From Leptolyngbya boryana PCC 6306 (GTDB lineage Bacteria; Cyanobacteriota; Cyanobacteriia; Leptolyngbyales; Leptolyngbyaceae), in contig NZ_KB731324.1 in the NCBI RefSeq assembly GCF_000353285.1, positions 4,110,577-4,174,576 of the forward strand: 64,000 nt of DNA. Direction: 5' to 3'. Below the pieces are notes generated by a model. The model had not been told where the DNA came from and searched no databases. It saw only the letters and a list, made by a program, of their open reading frames with translations. Below, in pieces: positions 16,838-26,334 of this stretch. A program made the translations under genes and the position numbers. Every line of letters starts with the position of its first letter. Position 1 is the first letter of the stretch.

Positions 16838-18352
16838 TCACAACTGCCGCTGTGAGCAAGATTTGCGATCTTGATCCGATCGCGGTTCCTGCCAAGAATA
16901 AGCAAAGTGGCTAATCGAAGTAATTCGCGGCGAAAGCGACTTCAATGCCTGCATTTGTACTTCTAACGGCGGACGATTACTCACAGACATCTGCCAAATT
17001 CCAGCCAGTACAGGTTTCACCTCTGTCCCCGCAGGTGTTAGCGACAATACGCGCTGCACTTGTTTCACAACACAATCCGCCTTGCCACAAGTCGCATACG
17101 ACATTGGATGCCAAGCAATATTTTTGGGAAACCGATCCCAAGGCTGTAACCGCGAATCATATCCCAACCCAACCATCTGATTGCCTTCTGGAAAAAATAC
17201 AGCCCCCGCAGGCAGTCCTACTTGCTGAACCGGATAAGTTGCAACATTGAGAAAATCGACCACTCCCTGCATCGCATGAGCCACACTCAACCGCCACAGA
17301 TCCATCTGCAAAATTCTTGCCCGCTGCGCGACAGACCCACGAGTATCGATCGCTGCCGAGGTGCGCCCCTGCCACATCGGAACTTTCTCTCTCGGAAAGA
17401 GCTTATCGACTGCTGCCACATCACTTGCATTGATCGCACCACGATCGAGATACCGTTTAATCAGTTCTCGTCCCTTATTATTCAACCCACGATCGACTAA
17501 CGCTTTCCGGGACGCATCTCCAAACACCCAAAGATCTCGAACCTTCGTGGCAATCGATGCTGTCCCTTGACTGCGCGGATAGCGAATGTAATCGAACAAC
17601 ACCCCATCCGGTTTACGTTTTAGGACTGCTTGCATCATCCGGTAATAGTCTTGTTTGGCAGGCAAGCTATACGGATCGATAAACGCTTCATTCGGATTCA
17701 AACTTCCCAGTTCTGTGCTTAACCCTGCCAATGTATTTGCCGTCAAACTGGTCTGCCCGCGCCCATTTCGTAACAGTGAAACTTGCTTTTCTGGCTGATT
17801 TGCATAGCTATTCCCGAAGTTCATGCTAAACATCCAGGCATAAACTTTTAAGCCGCGCGCGCGACCCTTCTGAATAATCTGTGCCAGTAGATCTACATTA
17901 CTTGGAGACTGAAGCATCGACTGCCAAGCCGTCGGATTGTCCGACGTTGGTAGTAAAACCATGCCATTAAAAAATGTCTCGACATACACTTCGTTATAGC
18001 CTCGATCGACAATGCGATCGAGGACTTCATCAATTCCTCCAGGCCTTGCATCACAGGCATACAAGCGCAACCAAATGCCCTGAGTTTTCAGCCAGTTTTG
18101 ATTCCGACATTGCCGTAACTGATTAGCCTGTTGCGTGAGAATTTGCTGATATTTCTGCTGAGCTTCTGCTCCGCCCTTGAGTGCTGCCCGACGCGCCGCA
18201 TCTTTTTGTGCGATCGTCGCTGAAGTTTGCTGACAGTATGGGAGAAAATCTGCCTTTGCAACCGTACGCCAAACCCCTTGGGCAAGCAGACTGGTTGTGA
18301 CGATCGCAAACACGAATCCCAGTTGAAACCGACGAAAAGAACTCACGCGCAT
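16838..18352 (-). CDS. Exported GHL10-type glycosyl hydrolase-like protein
   Basis: A 504-residue protein with an N-terminal signal peptide (FQLGFVFAIVTTSLLAQGVW), a Gln/Ala-rich helical spacer to about residue 90, then a TIM-barrel-like domain of the GHL10/DUF187 group: GIWLRLYACDARPGGIDEVLDRI, YNEVYVETFFNG, GLKVYAWMFSMNFG, DGVLFDYIRYPR and, near the end, PVLAGIWQMS. Members of this family act on polysaccharide or peptidoglycan-like glycans outside the membrane, but substrates are mostly unknown. It is convergent with the ATPase gene and transcribed alone. Confidence 0.85.
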   Translation of the reverse strand: MRVSSFRRFQLGFVFAIVTTSLLAQGVWRTVAKADFLPYCQQTSATIAQKDAARRAALKGGAEAQQKYQQILTQQANQLRQCRNQNWLKTQGIWLRLYACDARPGGIDEVLDRIVDRGYNEVYVETFFNGMVLLPTSDNPTAWQSMLQSPSNVDLLAQIIQKGRARGLKVYAWMFSMNFGNSYANQPEKQVSLLRNGRGQTSLTANTLAGLSTELGSLNPNEAFIDPYSLPAKQDYYRMMQAVLKRKPDGVLFDYIRYPRSQGTASIATKVRDLWVFGDASRKALVDRGLNNKGRELIKRYLDRGAINASDVAAVDKLFPREKVPMWQGRTSAAIDTRGSVAQRARILQMDLWRLSVAHAMQGVVDFLNVATYPVQQVGLPAGAVFFPEGNQMVGLGYDSRLQPWDRFPKNIAWHPMSYATCGKADCVVKQVQRVLSLTPAGTEVKPVLAGIWQMSVSNRPPLEVQMQALKSLSPRITSISHFAYSWQEPRSDQDRKSCSQRQL

Positions 18353-18462
18353 AGATGAATTTAGAGGAACTCGACAAGTTCAGCACAATCTCAGAGTGTA
18401 TCTGCTCTTATTCAAAATGCAGCACCAAAATTGCCCTGTCTTTTAGGATCGTGAATTGGAGT

Positions 18463-18885
18463 TCAACGTTCCCAACGAAATTGTCGATCGGATTCTTGAA
18501 TGGGTAAATCATTAATACTGGCTTCTCGTCGTCGCATCAGCCCATTTTCTGCAAACTCCCATTGCTCATTGCCATAAGAGCGATACCATTGCCCAGAATC
18601 GTCATGCCATTCGTAGGCGAATTTGACAGAGATACGATTTTCGGTGAAGCTCCACAGTTCTTTTTTCAGCCGATAGTCCAATTCTTTGTTCCATTTGCGT
18701 CTGAGAAACGCTCGAATTTCTTCTCGTCCGCTCAAAAATTCTGCTCGATTCCGCCATTGCGAATCTTCAGTATAAGCCAGTGCAACGCGATCGGGGTCGC
18801 GGGTATTCCAAGCATCCTCCGCCGCTTGAATTTTTGCTTTTGCAGTTTCTAAGGTGAAAGGAGGTAAAGGCGGTTTCATTTCCAT
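18463..18885 (-). CDS. NTF2-like protein (DUF1348 type)
   Basis: About 140 residues of the nuclear-transport-factor-2 fold: [46 protein letters not shown] and a final [18 protein letters not shown]. The pattern matches the DUF1348 group of small cyanobacterial and proteobacterial NTF2-like proteins, whose function is unknown. The frame extends upstream to 18915; I prefer the start at 18885 because homologous sequence begins near MKPPLPPF, without a clear ribosome site to decide. Confidence 0.8.
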   Translation of the reverse strand: MEMKPPLPPFTLETAKAKIQAAEDAWNTRDPDRVALAYTEDSQWRNRAEFLSGREEIRAFLRRKWNKELDYRLKKELWSFTENRISVKFAYEWHDDSGQWYRSYGNEQWEFAENGLMRRREASINDLPIQESDRQFRWER

Positions 18886-19010
18886 GTCTCGCATCCAAAA
18901 TTGTCGCCATCGCATCTTAGAAGGTTTGCGGCAATTGACAAGGAACGAAAATCTTAAAAATTGTCAGAGGATAAAGCAGTACAATTGATCGAGTCTTATC
19001 AAAGCTCGAC

Positions 19011-19862
19011 ATGCGGCGCGATCCCCTTTTCTACAAACTGTTTCAGCAATCTCCAGTCCTATTATTTGAGTTGCTTGAGACTCGACCCGCGAATGCAGCA
19101 GAGTATCGATTTGATTCTGTTGCAGTCAAAGAGCCGAAATTTGAAATTGATGGCGTATTTCTGCCGCCTGAATCTGATGAATCTGGCATTGTCTATTTCT
19201 GCGAAATTCAATTCCAGAAAGACGAGAAACTCTATGAACGCCTATTTAGCGAATCGTCGCTGTATTTTTATCAAAACAGTTCTCGCTTCTCAGATTGGCA
19301 AGCGGTGGTGATTTATCCCTCACGAAGTTTAGAGCAAAGCAAGCAGTATCCTCACCGTTCCCTCTTAAACGGCGAGCAAGTTCATCGCATTTACCTTGAT
19401 GAATTAGGCGATGTGCAATCTTTGCCGCTGCTCGTTGCCGCCTTGGTTCTGACGATCAAACCAGAAGCCGAAGCTCCTCAATTTGCTCGAAACTTATTAG
19501 TTCGAGCCGAGCAAGAACCACTAACGCTGAGCGAGAGAAACGACATAATAGATATCGTGACCGCGATCATGGTTTACAAGTTTTCAACCTTAAGTCGAGC
19601 AGAGGTCAGAGCAATGATCGGAATCAATTTATCTGAAGAACCCCGTGCGATTCGAGAAGCGAAAGAAGAAGGGCGCGAAGAGCAGACGATCGCGCTTGTT
19701 TCCCGACAATTAACCCGACGACTCCAGCAAGAGCTTCCTGAATCAGTTCGCTCTCAACTCACAACGCTCCCGCTCCCCATTCTTGAAGACCTGAGTGAAG
19801 CCTTACTCGATTTCACAAGCTTGGCAGATTTAGAGAATTGGCTCTCAGAACATTGCGCCTAG
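19011..19862 (+). CDS. Rpn family recombination-promoting nuclease-like protein (DUF2887/DUF4351)
   Basis: A 283-residue protein of a family very common in cyanobacteria. The N-terminus MRRDPLFYKLFQQSPVLLFELL and a PD-(D/E)xK-like core (FEIDGVFLP ... YFCEIQFQKD) indicate a nuclease fold with Asp, Glu and Gln in place. The C-terminus (ALVSRQLTRRLQQELPESV ... LEDLSEALLDFTSLADLENWL) is the DUF4351 helical tail. Relatives promote DNA recombination or are kept as putative transposase-like genes. It ends 4 nt into the convergent nadB gene. Confidence 0.9.
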   Translation: MRRDPLFYKLFQQSPVLLFELLETRPANAAEYRFDSVAVKEPKFEIDGVFLPPESDESGIVYFCEIQFQKDEKLYERLFSESSLYFYQNSSRFSDWQAVVIYPSRSLEQSKQYPHRSLLNGEQVHRIYLDELGDVQSLPLLVAALVLTIKPEAEAPQFARNLLVRAEQEPLTLSERNDIIDIVTAIMVYKFSTLSRAEVRAMIGINLSEEPRAIREAKEEGREEQTIALVSRQLTRRLQQELPESVRSQLTTLPLPILEDLSEALLDFTSLADLENWLSEHCA

Positions 19863-21487
19863 TGCCGAATTGGAGCAGTAGACCATTTCTCCCCCTGCAC
19901 GATCGTATGCACTTGCCATTCACTCAAAGTATCGGGAAAGTCCGATCGATAATGTCCGCCCCGACTTTCCGTTCTCAAGTGGGCACTTTTCAAAATCAAA
20001 TGCGCGACATCGAGTAAGTTGTATAACTCTCCCCAATCCCGCAATTCTGATGCTGAAACCTGGAGTTTCACTGCCTGTTGCGGTTTGAGATGGATTAAGA
20101 CTTGACTCAGCGGAAGCTGCAAAAAGTCATGCTGCCAGAGTTCGATTTGAGCGATCGCGCTTTCTAAAGTCTTCTGGTCTCGCGAAATGCCTGCACTCTG
20201 CCACACTAATCGCGGCAAGGCAGCCCGAAGTTGCTCGATCGAGGTAAATTCTACATCTGCGATCGAGTCGATCTCTGCAACGGTCTGGGCTGAGATTGGT
20301 TCGAGTTGGAGCGATCGAAATTGTGCGCCAAACACCAAACACTCTAGCAGCGAATTACTGGCTAAACGATTTGCGCCATGAACTCCAGTACTGGCAGTTT
20401 CACCCACTGCATATAAATTCTCGATCGAGGTTCGATTCTCCACATCCGTCCCAATGCCGCCCATCCAATAATGCGCCGCCGGAGCAACCGGAATCGGTTC
20501 TTTGAAAACATCTACCCCCCATTTTTGGCAGACTTGAATGATATTTGGAAAGCGATGCTGAATCGTTTCAACGGGAATGGGACGCAAATCGAGAAATACA
20601 TTGGCACTCGCCGGATCAGATTCCGTTTTCTGAATGTGATTAAAAATCGCCCGGCTCACCACATCGCGCGGCGCTAATTCCCCGGCTGGATGGTAATCAA
20701 ACGCAAATCGATGTCCTGTTCGATCGACTAAATGCGCTCCTTCGCCTCGCACCGCTTCGCTAATCAAAAATCTTGGTGCGCCTGGTTTCGTCAAAGCCGT
20801 CGGATGAAATTGCACAAATTCTAGATCGCGCAGCAGCGCTCCGGCTCGATGCGCGATCGCCACTCCATCGCCTGTACTGACTGCCGGATTTGTCGTCTGA
20901 GCAAAAACCTGTCCACCTCCGCCTGTTGCCAAAATCACAGCCTGAGCGCGAATCCAATGCACTTGTGAATGGTGAATCAAGCAAACGCCCTGACAGCGAT
21001 TTTGCTCATCCAACCAAATATCTAAAACAAACGTTTGATCCAAGGTCTGAATATTTTCGCGTTCCAGCACTCGCTCTGCCAAAACGCTCACCACCGCACG
21101 ACCCGTTGTATCTGCGGCATGTAGCACTCGCCGTCGAGAATGTGCCGCCTCTAACGTCAGCGCCAACTGATTGTGATGTCGATCGAATGCCACCCCCAAA
21201 TCCACCAAATTGTGAATACAGTCTGCTGCGTGCTCCACCAGAAACGTCACGGCATCGACATCACACAGCCCTGCCCCTGCCGAGAGCGTATCCGCAATGT
21301 GCAAATCGGTTGAATCTTGAGGATCGATCACCGCCGCAATGCCGCCTTGTGCCCAATCACTCGCCGAGCGTGCTACCGAATCTTTGGTAATCAGCCCCAC
21401 CCGATATTGAGACGGCAAACAGAGCGCCGTATATAAACCAGCCGCCCCCGCTCCAACCACCAGCACATCATACGCAGACTGCAACAT
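19859..21487 (-). CDS. nadB: L-aspartate oxidase
   Basis: A 542-residue flavoprotein that oxidises L-aspartate to iminoaspartate, the first step of NAD synthesis. The FAD-binding GxGxxG is at the N-terminus (VLVVGAGAAGLYTALCL); ARSASDWAQGGIAAVI, HSRRRVLHAADTTGRA, QFHPTAL and VRGEGAHLVD follow as in the family. The residue that carries covalent FAD in succinate dehydrogenase (His in RSHSVAAQGG) is Ala here, as expected for NadB. I chose ATG 21487, which has AGGA 5 nt upstream, over the longer frame to 21553. The gene is monocistronic and lies 82 nt beyond psbU on the same strand. Confidence 0.97.
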   Translation of the reverse strand: MLQSAYDVLVVGAGAAGLYTALCLPSQYRVGLITKDSVARSASDWAQGGIAAVIDPQDSTDLHIADTLSAGAGLCDVDAVTFLVEHAADCIHNLVDLGVAFDRHHNQLALTLEAAHSRRRVLHAADTTGRAVVSVLAERVLERENIQTLDQTFVLDIWLDEQNRCQGVCLIHHSQVHWIRAQAVILATGGGGQVFAQTTNPAVSTGDGVAIAHRAGALLRDLEFVQFHPTALTKPGAPRFLISEAVRGEGAHLVDRTGHRFAFDYHPAGELAPRDVVSRAIFNHIQKTESDPASANVFLDLRPIPVETIQHRFPNIIQVCQKWGVDVFKEPIPVAPAAHYWMGGIGTDVENRTSIENLYAVGETASTGVHGANRLASNSLLECLVFGAQFRSLQLEPISAQTVAEIDSIADVEFTSIEQLRAALPRLVWQSAGISRDQKTLESAIAQIELWQHDFLQLPLSQVLIHLKPQQAVKLQVSASELRDWGELYNLLDVAHLILKSAHLRTESRGGHYRSDFPDTLSEWQVHTIVQGEKWSTAPIRH

Positions 21488-21569
21488 ACGCTTCCTATAT
21501 AAAAAAATCGCTCCCACAGACATTGAATTCTGTAGAGAGCGTCGAGTTGACAAGTTTCTCGATCGTCAA

Positions 21570-21977
21570 TTAGCGATAAATGCCATTGTTATAGCGATCG
21601 CCGCCTTCAACGAGTTCTTTAGACACTTCGGTCACAACGAAATTATCCAAATTCGATTGCAGCACTTCTTTCTGCTTGTCGTTCAGTCCTGGAATATCCA
21701 AAACATCTTCCACAGATTCATACGGCGCATATTTAATAATCAATCCCGCCAAAGTCGGATATAGCCCTGGCAATTCGCGGAAAGCCCGAACGTTTGTATT
21801 GTTCAGGTCAAGTTTCTTACCGAATTCGGTTGCCATCTTATCTTCGACCACATTGCGGTACTCAGCCGCCAACACGGTGACTCCATTCAAGTTTGCTGCG
21901 ACTGCCGCTTGGGAAAACCAGCCCAGACAGCCCACCACCAAACTCACCATCGCCAAAACGCGAATCAAACGTTTCAT
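21570..21977 (-). CDS. psbU: Photosystem II 12 kDa extrinsic protein PsbU
   Basis: A 135-residue preprotein. The N-terminal signal peptide ([21 protein letters not shown]) takes it into the thylakoid lumen. The mature part matches PsbU closely: [49 protein letters not shown] and the C-terminus [13 protein letters not shown]. PsbU stabilises the oxygen-evolving cluster of photosystem II, so the organism is an oxygenic phototroph. It is the second gene upstream of nadB on the minus strand. Confidence 0.98.
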   Translation of the reverse strand: MKRLIRVLAMVSLVVGCLGWFSQAAVAANLNGVTVLAAEYRNVVEDKMATEFGKKLDLNNTNVRAFRELPGLYPTLAGLIIKYAPYESVEDVLDIPGLNDKQKEVLQSNLDNFVVTEVSKELVEGGDRYNNGIYR

Positions 21978-22185
21978 TGTTAATCCCTCCCAACTGGATC
22001 GAGCAAACGCAATACACAGCTTTTATTAGAGCCTATCATTTTGCGACCGCGATTGAGAATCTTTTAGATGAGGTGGGAAGTCCCCTACTCCCCACTCCCC
22101 ACTCTCCCCAAAAGCAAATTAACTTACCGCAGGGTTTTGAATGAGTGTGTCAAAATGATGATTTAGTTCCAAATCGGGTGACTTT

Positions 22186-23700
22186 GTGATTGAGGTAGAA
22201 GTCCATCAACAACTCCGCGCCTTTCTCAGAGAACAAGGCGAATTGTACTGGTCGCACCATTTGACGATGGCGCGTCTGGTCGCGCGGGCGCTTCGGATTG
22301 GACGGAGTGCCTTGATTCAAACCGGGACACCGGGTGATCTTCAGGGACGGTATCGCCTCAGTTATCTTGTGCCCTTGCTGATGTGGCAAGAACCAGTGGT
22401 TCTGGTCGTGCCGGAAGCGATTCAGCAACGGATTTTAAGAGTCGAGATTCCCCGATTGCGGCAGTGGATTGAGTATCCCAAACCGATTCAAACGGGCGAT
22501 CGCTGGCCGGCTCCCGATTACAAAGGCATTTTGATTACAACGCCTGAAGCTTGGTTGAGCGATCGCTTAAATTCCGAGGGCAGATTTCCGACTGGAATTC
22601 CGACAATTATTGACGGAGTGGATGATCTCGAATCTTGGACGCGCGATCTGTTAACCGTGCAACTCGATTCAGCCGATTGGGAAGCGCTGATGCTGGCTTG
22701 TCCAGCGCAAGCCGATTTGATTCGAGATTCTCGGATTCAACTGATTCGAGCAATTTTTCAACATCCTGCTAATCCTTACGAATGCTATTTGATTGAGCAA
22801 GCTGAACGCGATATTTTACTCGAACTCAAATTTTACTTAACTGAGACATTGCCGCCAAATTGGGCGCATTTTTTTGAGCAGTTACAGCAAAACGATCGCT
22901 TAGTTTGGGTGACGATTTTACGGCAAGCTGGACAGTTTTCGCTGCATTGCACTCCGGTGAAGATTGCTTCGTTTCTAGAGCCGATTTGGACACAGCAGCC
23001 GACGGTTCTGATCGGGGGCGCGTTGGATCTCGATACAGATGCAGAGATTTATCGATCAAATGTGGGCTTAGATGACGATTTGACCTGTTTGAAATTCGCC
23101 CTCGATCGCCAAGAAGATCTGATTCAGCTTTATCAGCCCGAAGGAATTCCGCTGCCTAATACGCCTCAGTTTCAAGGAGCGTTGCTGAAAGAATTGCGAT
23201 CGTTGCTGAGTCTGTCCGCCTCGGTTCAGCGATTAACCGTGATTTTGGTCGGGGATACGCCGCTGCGATCGCAAGTGGGATCAATTTTGGCGGCTGAGTT
23301 TGGGTCGAGAGTGCAAGTTGAGCGCACATGTTTGGAAGAAAACGGGATTTTAGTCACAGGTTGGGAGTTTTGGCGAGAGCATCAGGGAGTTTTGCCTGCA
23401 CCATATGTGTTCGCGATCGCGACTTTACCGATTCCTTCGCTCGAACATCCGCTGGTTGCAGGTCGCGTTGCCTATTACAAACAGCATCGTCAAGATTGGT
23501 TTCGGCTGTATCTCCTACCAGAAGCGCTAAGTGAGCTACAGCGATCGATTGCTCCGGTGCGAGAATGTCAAGGGTTTGTCGCAATCTTAGATAGCCGCGT
23601 TTTACACCGAAGCTATGGTGCTCAAGTTTTGACCGCACTCAGCCCATTTGCGCGGATTTCTTATTTGGATTCGAGCTTGTTCAACCCTGTAGACGAATAA
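22186..23700 (+). CDS. DinG-like helicase homologue without Walker A
   Basis: A 504-residue protein starting with GTG. The family likeness to DinG/XPD-type helicases shows at the C-terminus (GWEFWREHQGVLPAPYVFAIATLPIPSLEHPLV, QDWFRLYLLPEA, AILDSRVLHRSYGAQVL). The segment that would hold the Walker A loop reads IQTGTPGDLQGRYRLSYL, with no GKT/GKS, and the DEAH-like box appears as IIDGVDDL. No Fe-S cluster Cys quartet is seen. It is thus probably not an active ATP-driven helicase, and may act as a DNA-binding relative (inference). No close operon partners. Confidence 0.75.
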   Translation: MIEVEVHQQLRAFLREQGELYWSHHLTMARLVARALRIGRSALIQTGTPGDLQGRYRLSYLVPLLMWQEPVVLVVPEAIQQRILRVEIPRLRQWIEYPKPIQTGDRWPAPDYKGILITTPEAWLSDRLNSEGRFPTGIPTIIDGVDDLESWTRDLLTVQLDSADWEALMLACPAQADLIRDSRIQLIRAIFQHPANPYECYLIEQAERDILLELKFYLTETLPPNWAHFFEQLQQNDRLVWVTILRQAGQFSLHCTPVKIASFLEPIWTQQPTVLIGGALDLDTDAEIYRSNVGLDDDLTCLKFALDRQEDLIQLYQPEGIPLPNTPQFQGALLKELRSLLSLSASVQRLTVILVGDTPLRSQVGSILAAEFGSRVQVERTCLEENGILVTGWEFWREHQGVLPAPYVFAIATLPIPSLEHPLVAGRVAYYKQHRQDWFRLYLLPEALSELQRSIAPVRECQGFVAILDSRVLHRSYGAQVLTALSPFARISYLDSSLFNPVDE

Positions 23701-23751
23701 GCATTCGCGATATGATCAGAATCAATACACTCAAACATTTTTTTCAACCTT

Positions 23752-23964
23752 ATGGGAGAAGCAAAACGTCGTAAAGAAGCGCTGGGTGAAGAGTATGGCA
23801 AAGAGCAAAAGATTGCTCCCTGGCTGCCAGTCACAAAGACTCAAACCCAAAAATTTATGAATTGGACAACGACGGGGGCATGGACTGGAATTATCCTGCT
23901 CGTTGTGGCGTGGCTCGTGATTCGATTTGTCGGTCCGGCAGCAGGCTGGTGGGCCGTGAATTAA
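23752..23964 (+). CDS. DUF2839 small membrane protein
   Basis: A 70-residue cyanobacteria-specific protein: MGEAKRRKEALGEEYGKEQ, then PWLPVTKTQTQKFMNW, one transmembrane helix (TGIILLVVAWLVIRFVG) and the conserved end GPAAGWWAVN. Function unknown. The conserved MGEAKRRK start fixes the initiation codon. A strong terminator follows 20 nt after the stop. Confidence 0.9.
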   Translation: MGEAKRRKEALGEEYGKEQKIAPWLPVTKTQTQKFMNWTTTGAWTGIILLVVAWLVIRFVGPAAGWWAVN

Positions 23965-23983
23965 GTTAAGAGAATTGACTTTG

Positions 23984-24011
23984 AAAGGGGACCAACTTGA
24001 TCCCCTTTTTT
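23984..24011 (+). terminator. Rho-independent terminator after the DUF2839 gene
   Basis: Stem 23984-23991 with 24001-24008 (8 bp, AAAGGGGA and TCCCCTTT) around a 9-nt loop, ending in six T residues. Confidence 0.9.
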
Positions 24012-24261
24012 GTTGTGATCGCTTTCTAGCGCTATACAATTCATCCAGCAATCGTTTTATCCGAATTCAGATCACCAGCCATTAAGCCTCGTTGAACAGA
24101 AAGTGATCCAAGTCTTTGGGCGCAAAGTAATCTCATAGCTGCATAGTAGCTTTTAGACATCGTTGGCAATGCTTACCTTGAACTGATTCTGGGAATATTG
24201 AAACTGCTCGGCTCAGTCTCCATTCAGTCTACTAGTCAACTGTGTCTATCACTAAGATTCA

Positions 24262-26316
24262 ATGAACTCTATCGCAGCCCCTAAGCCCTCTGCATTCATT
24301 TATCGACTAGTCGGAACCGCATTAGTCTACTACATTACAGCCAAATTGGGGCAATATCTCGCCATTCCACCTGGCTTTATTACGCCTGTTTACGCCCCCT
24401 CTGGCATTGCCGTTGCAGTGCTGTTGTGCTGGGGGGATCAGCTTGCAGTCGGGATATGGATTGCTGCATTAATCGCAGCAGCGTGGCCTCTGTGGGTGAA
24501 TACGGGCAATGGGGCAATGTCGATGGTGTCAGGATTAGGCATTGCAACGGGTTCTGTTTTGCAAGCATTAGTAGGAGCATGGTTACTTCGCCGCTGGGTT
24601 GGAGCAGACCTATTGTTTCAAAAAGCTCAGAACGTCTTCAAGTTTGCGGGAATTGAACTATTCAGCTGCATGATTAGCCCCACCCTTGGAGCCGGAACGA
24701 TGCTCTTGTGTGGACTCATTTCACCGAATAACTTTCTCAATAGCTGGATCACGTTCTGGCTTGGAGACTACATTGGAGTCTTGGTGATTGCGCCGCTCCT
24801 CATTTTGATGTGGCTCGATCGCATTGCAACCTGGCAATGGTTAGGACAAACTTTCAAATCAGCGCAAAAGAATGCATTGGATATTGCATCTATTGCTCGC
24901 CTGCTGGTGCACCCAGATCATTCTCCTGAAACTTCTCGACAATTTAAGCAGTTGCGAGAAGTTGGGATTTGGTTAGTGCTGATCTCGATCGTCGGGATTA
25001 TTGCTTTTGGCATGGCATATCCGATCGAGTATATGGTCGTTCCCTTACTGGTTTGGGCAGCACTACGATTTGGGCAGCGGTTCACAAATTACTCGATTCT
25101 CCTAGTTGCTGGACTTGCACTCGCAGGAACAATTCACGGAACTAGTTCTTTTAATCGCAGCACGCTGAACGAGACATTGTTGTTGCTGCAAGCCTTTATT
25201 GGTGCAATCACCTTGATGATGCTAGTGCTCTCTGCTGTGATCATAGAACGAGAACAAGCAAAAACTAGCCTTGAACAAGCAAATGCCGACCTCGAATCTA
25301 AAATTGAGGCTCGAACAGCAGAACTACAATTAGCAAAACATTATCTCGAAGAGCAAGTCCAAGAACGTACAGCCAGTCTGAGCCAAGCATTAGCCGAACT
25401 GACTCATACGCACGAAAGTCTCAAGCAAGCTCAATTACAGCTCGTGCAAACCGAGAAGATGTCTTCTCTCGGTCAATTGGTTGCTGGAGTCGCCCACGAG
25501 ATTAATAATCCGATTGGTTTCATCTTCGGCAACATTACTTACACGACCGCTTATACACAAGATTTACTCGATCTGTTGGAGCTTTACCAGACGACTTATG
25601 ATCAACCGACACCCGCGATTCAAGCCAAACTTGAAGAGGTCGATCTAGAATTTCTCAAAGCTGATCTCCCCAAAACGTTCTCATCAATGCGAGCTGGGGC
25701 AGACCGAGTTAAGCAGATTGTTCTGTCTTTGCGTAACTTCTCCCGTTTAGACGAAGCAGCTTTCAAACCCGCTAATATTCATGAAGGCATCGATAATGCG
25801 CTCGTCATTCTAGACCATCAATTAAAAGCAACAAATCATCGCTCTGCGATTCAAGTCGTCAAGACTTACGGACAGATTCCCCTCATCGAGTGCTATGTCG
25901 GTCAACTCAACCAGGTCTTCATGAATATCTTGGTCAACGCGATCGAAGCAATTGCACCTGATAAGCAAGCAACTCGCACCAACACATCTTGTCATGCACT
26001 CGCAGCACGGACAGACAGACCAGGCACGAAGCTATTCGATATACTCCAGACTTATTCTGTTCCAACCATTCACATCGATACGGAACTGCAAGAAAAGTCT
26101 GTTGTCATTCGCATCGCTGATAACGGACCAGGGATGACGGAAGAAACCCTCAAAAATATCTTTAATCCATTTTTCACGACTAAACCTGTGGGTCAAGGCA
26201 CTGGCTTAGGTCTATCGATTAGCTATCAAATCATTACCGAACGGCATCAGGGCACTTTGCAATGCCATTCGGTGCTGGATTATGGGACAGAGTTTATCAT
26301 TCAGATTCCGCGCTAA
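24262..26316 (+). CDS. MASE1-domain sensor histidine kinase
   Basis: A 684-residue membrane kinase. The N-terminal ~310 residues form eight or so helices of the MASE1 type (VYYITAKLGQYLAIPPGFITPVYAPSGIAVAVLL). A long coiled-coil (ARTAELQLAKHYLEEQVQER) leads to a HisKA-like region with the phospho-acceptor His in GVAHEINNPIGF, and a HATPase_c domain (N-box NILVNAIEAIA, G1 DNGPGMTE, G2 GTGLGLSISYQI). The kinase module is close to that of the CHASE4 kinase at 51007-53157, including a variable insertion before the G1 box. No response regulator adjoins it, so it is an orphan kinase. The ligand is unknown. Confidence 0.92.
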   Translation: MNSIAAPKPSAFIYRLVGTALVYYITAKLGQYLAIPPGFITPVYAPSGIAVAVLLCWGDQLAVGIWIAALIAAAWPLWVNTGNGAMSMVSGLGIATGSVLQALVGAWLLRRWVGADLLFQKAQNVFKFAGIELFSCMISPTLGAGTMLLCGLISPNNFLNSWITFWLGDYIGVLVIAPLLILMWLDRIATWQWLGQTFKSAQKNALDIASIARLLVHPDHSPETSRQFKQLREVGIWLVLISIVGIIAFGMAYPIEYMVVPLLVWAALRFGQRFTNYSILLVAGLALAGTIHGTSSFNRSTLNETLLLLQAFIGAITLMMLVLSAVIIEREQAKTSLEQANADLESKIEARTAELQLAKHYLEEQVQERTASLSQALAELTHTHESLKQAQLQLVQTEKMSSLGQLVAGVAHEINNPIGFIFGNITYTTAYTQDLLDLLELYQTTYDQPTPAIQAKLEEVDLEFLKADLPKTFSSMRAGADRVKQIVLSLRNFSRLDEAAFKPANIHEGIDNALVILDHQLKATNHRSAIQVVKTYGQIPLIECYVGQLNQVFMNILVNAIEAIAPDKQATRTNTSCHALAARTDRPGTKLFDILQTYSVPTIHIDTELQEKSVVIRIADNGPGMTEETLKNIFNPFFTTKPVGQGTGLGLSISYQIITERHQGTLQCHSVLDYGTEFIIQIPR

Positions 26317-26334
26317 AGTTCTACACAGCCGAAT

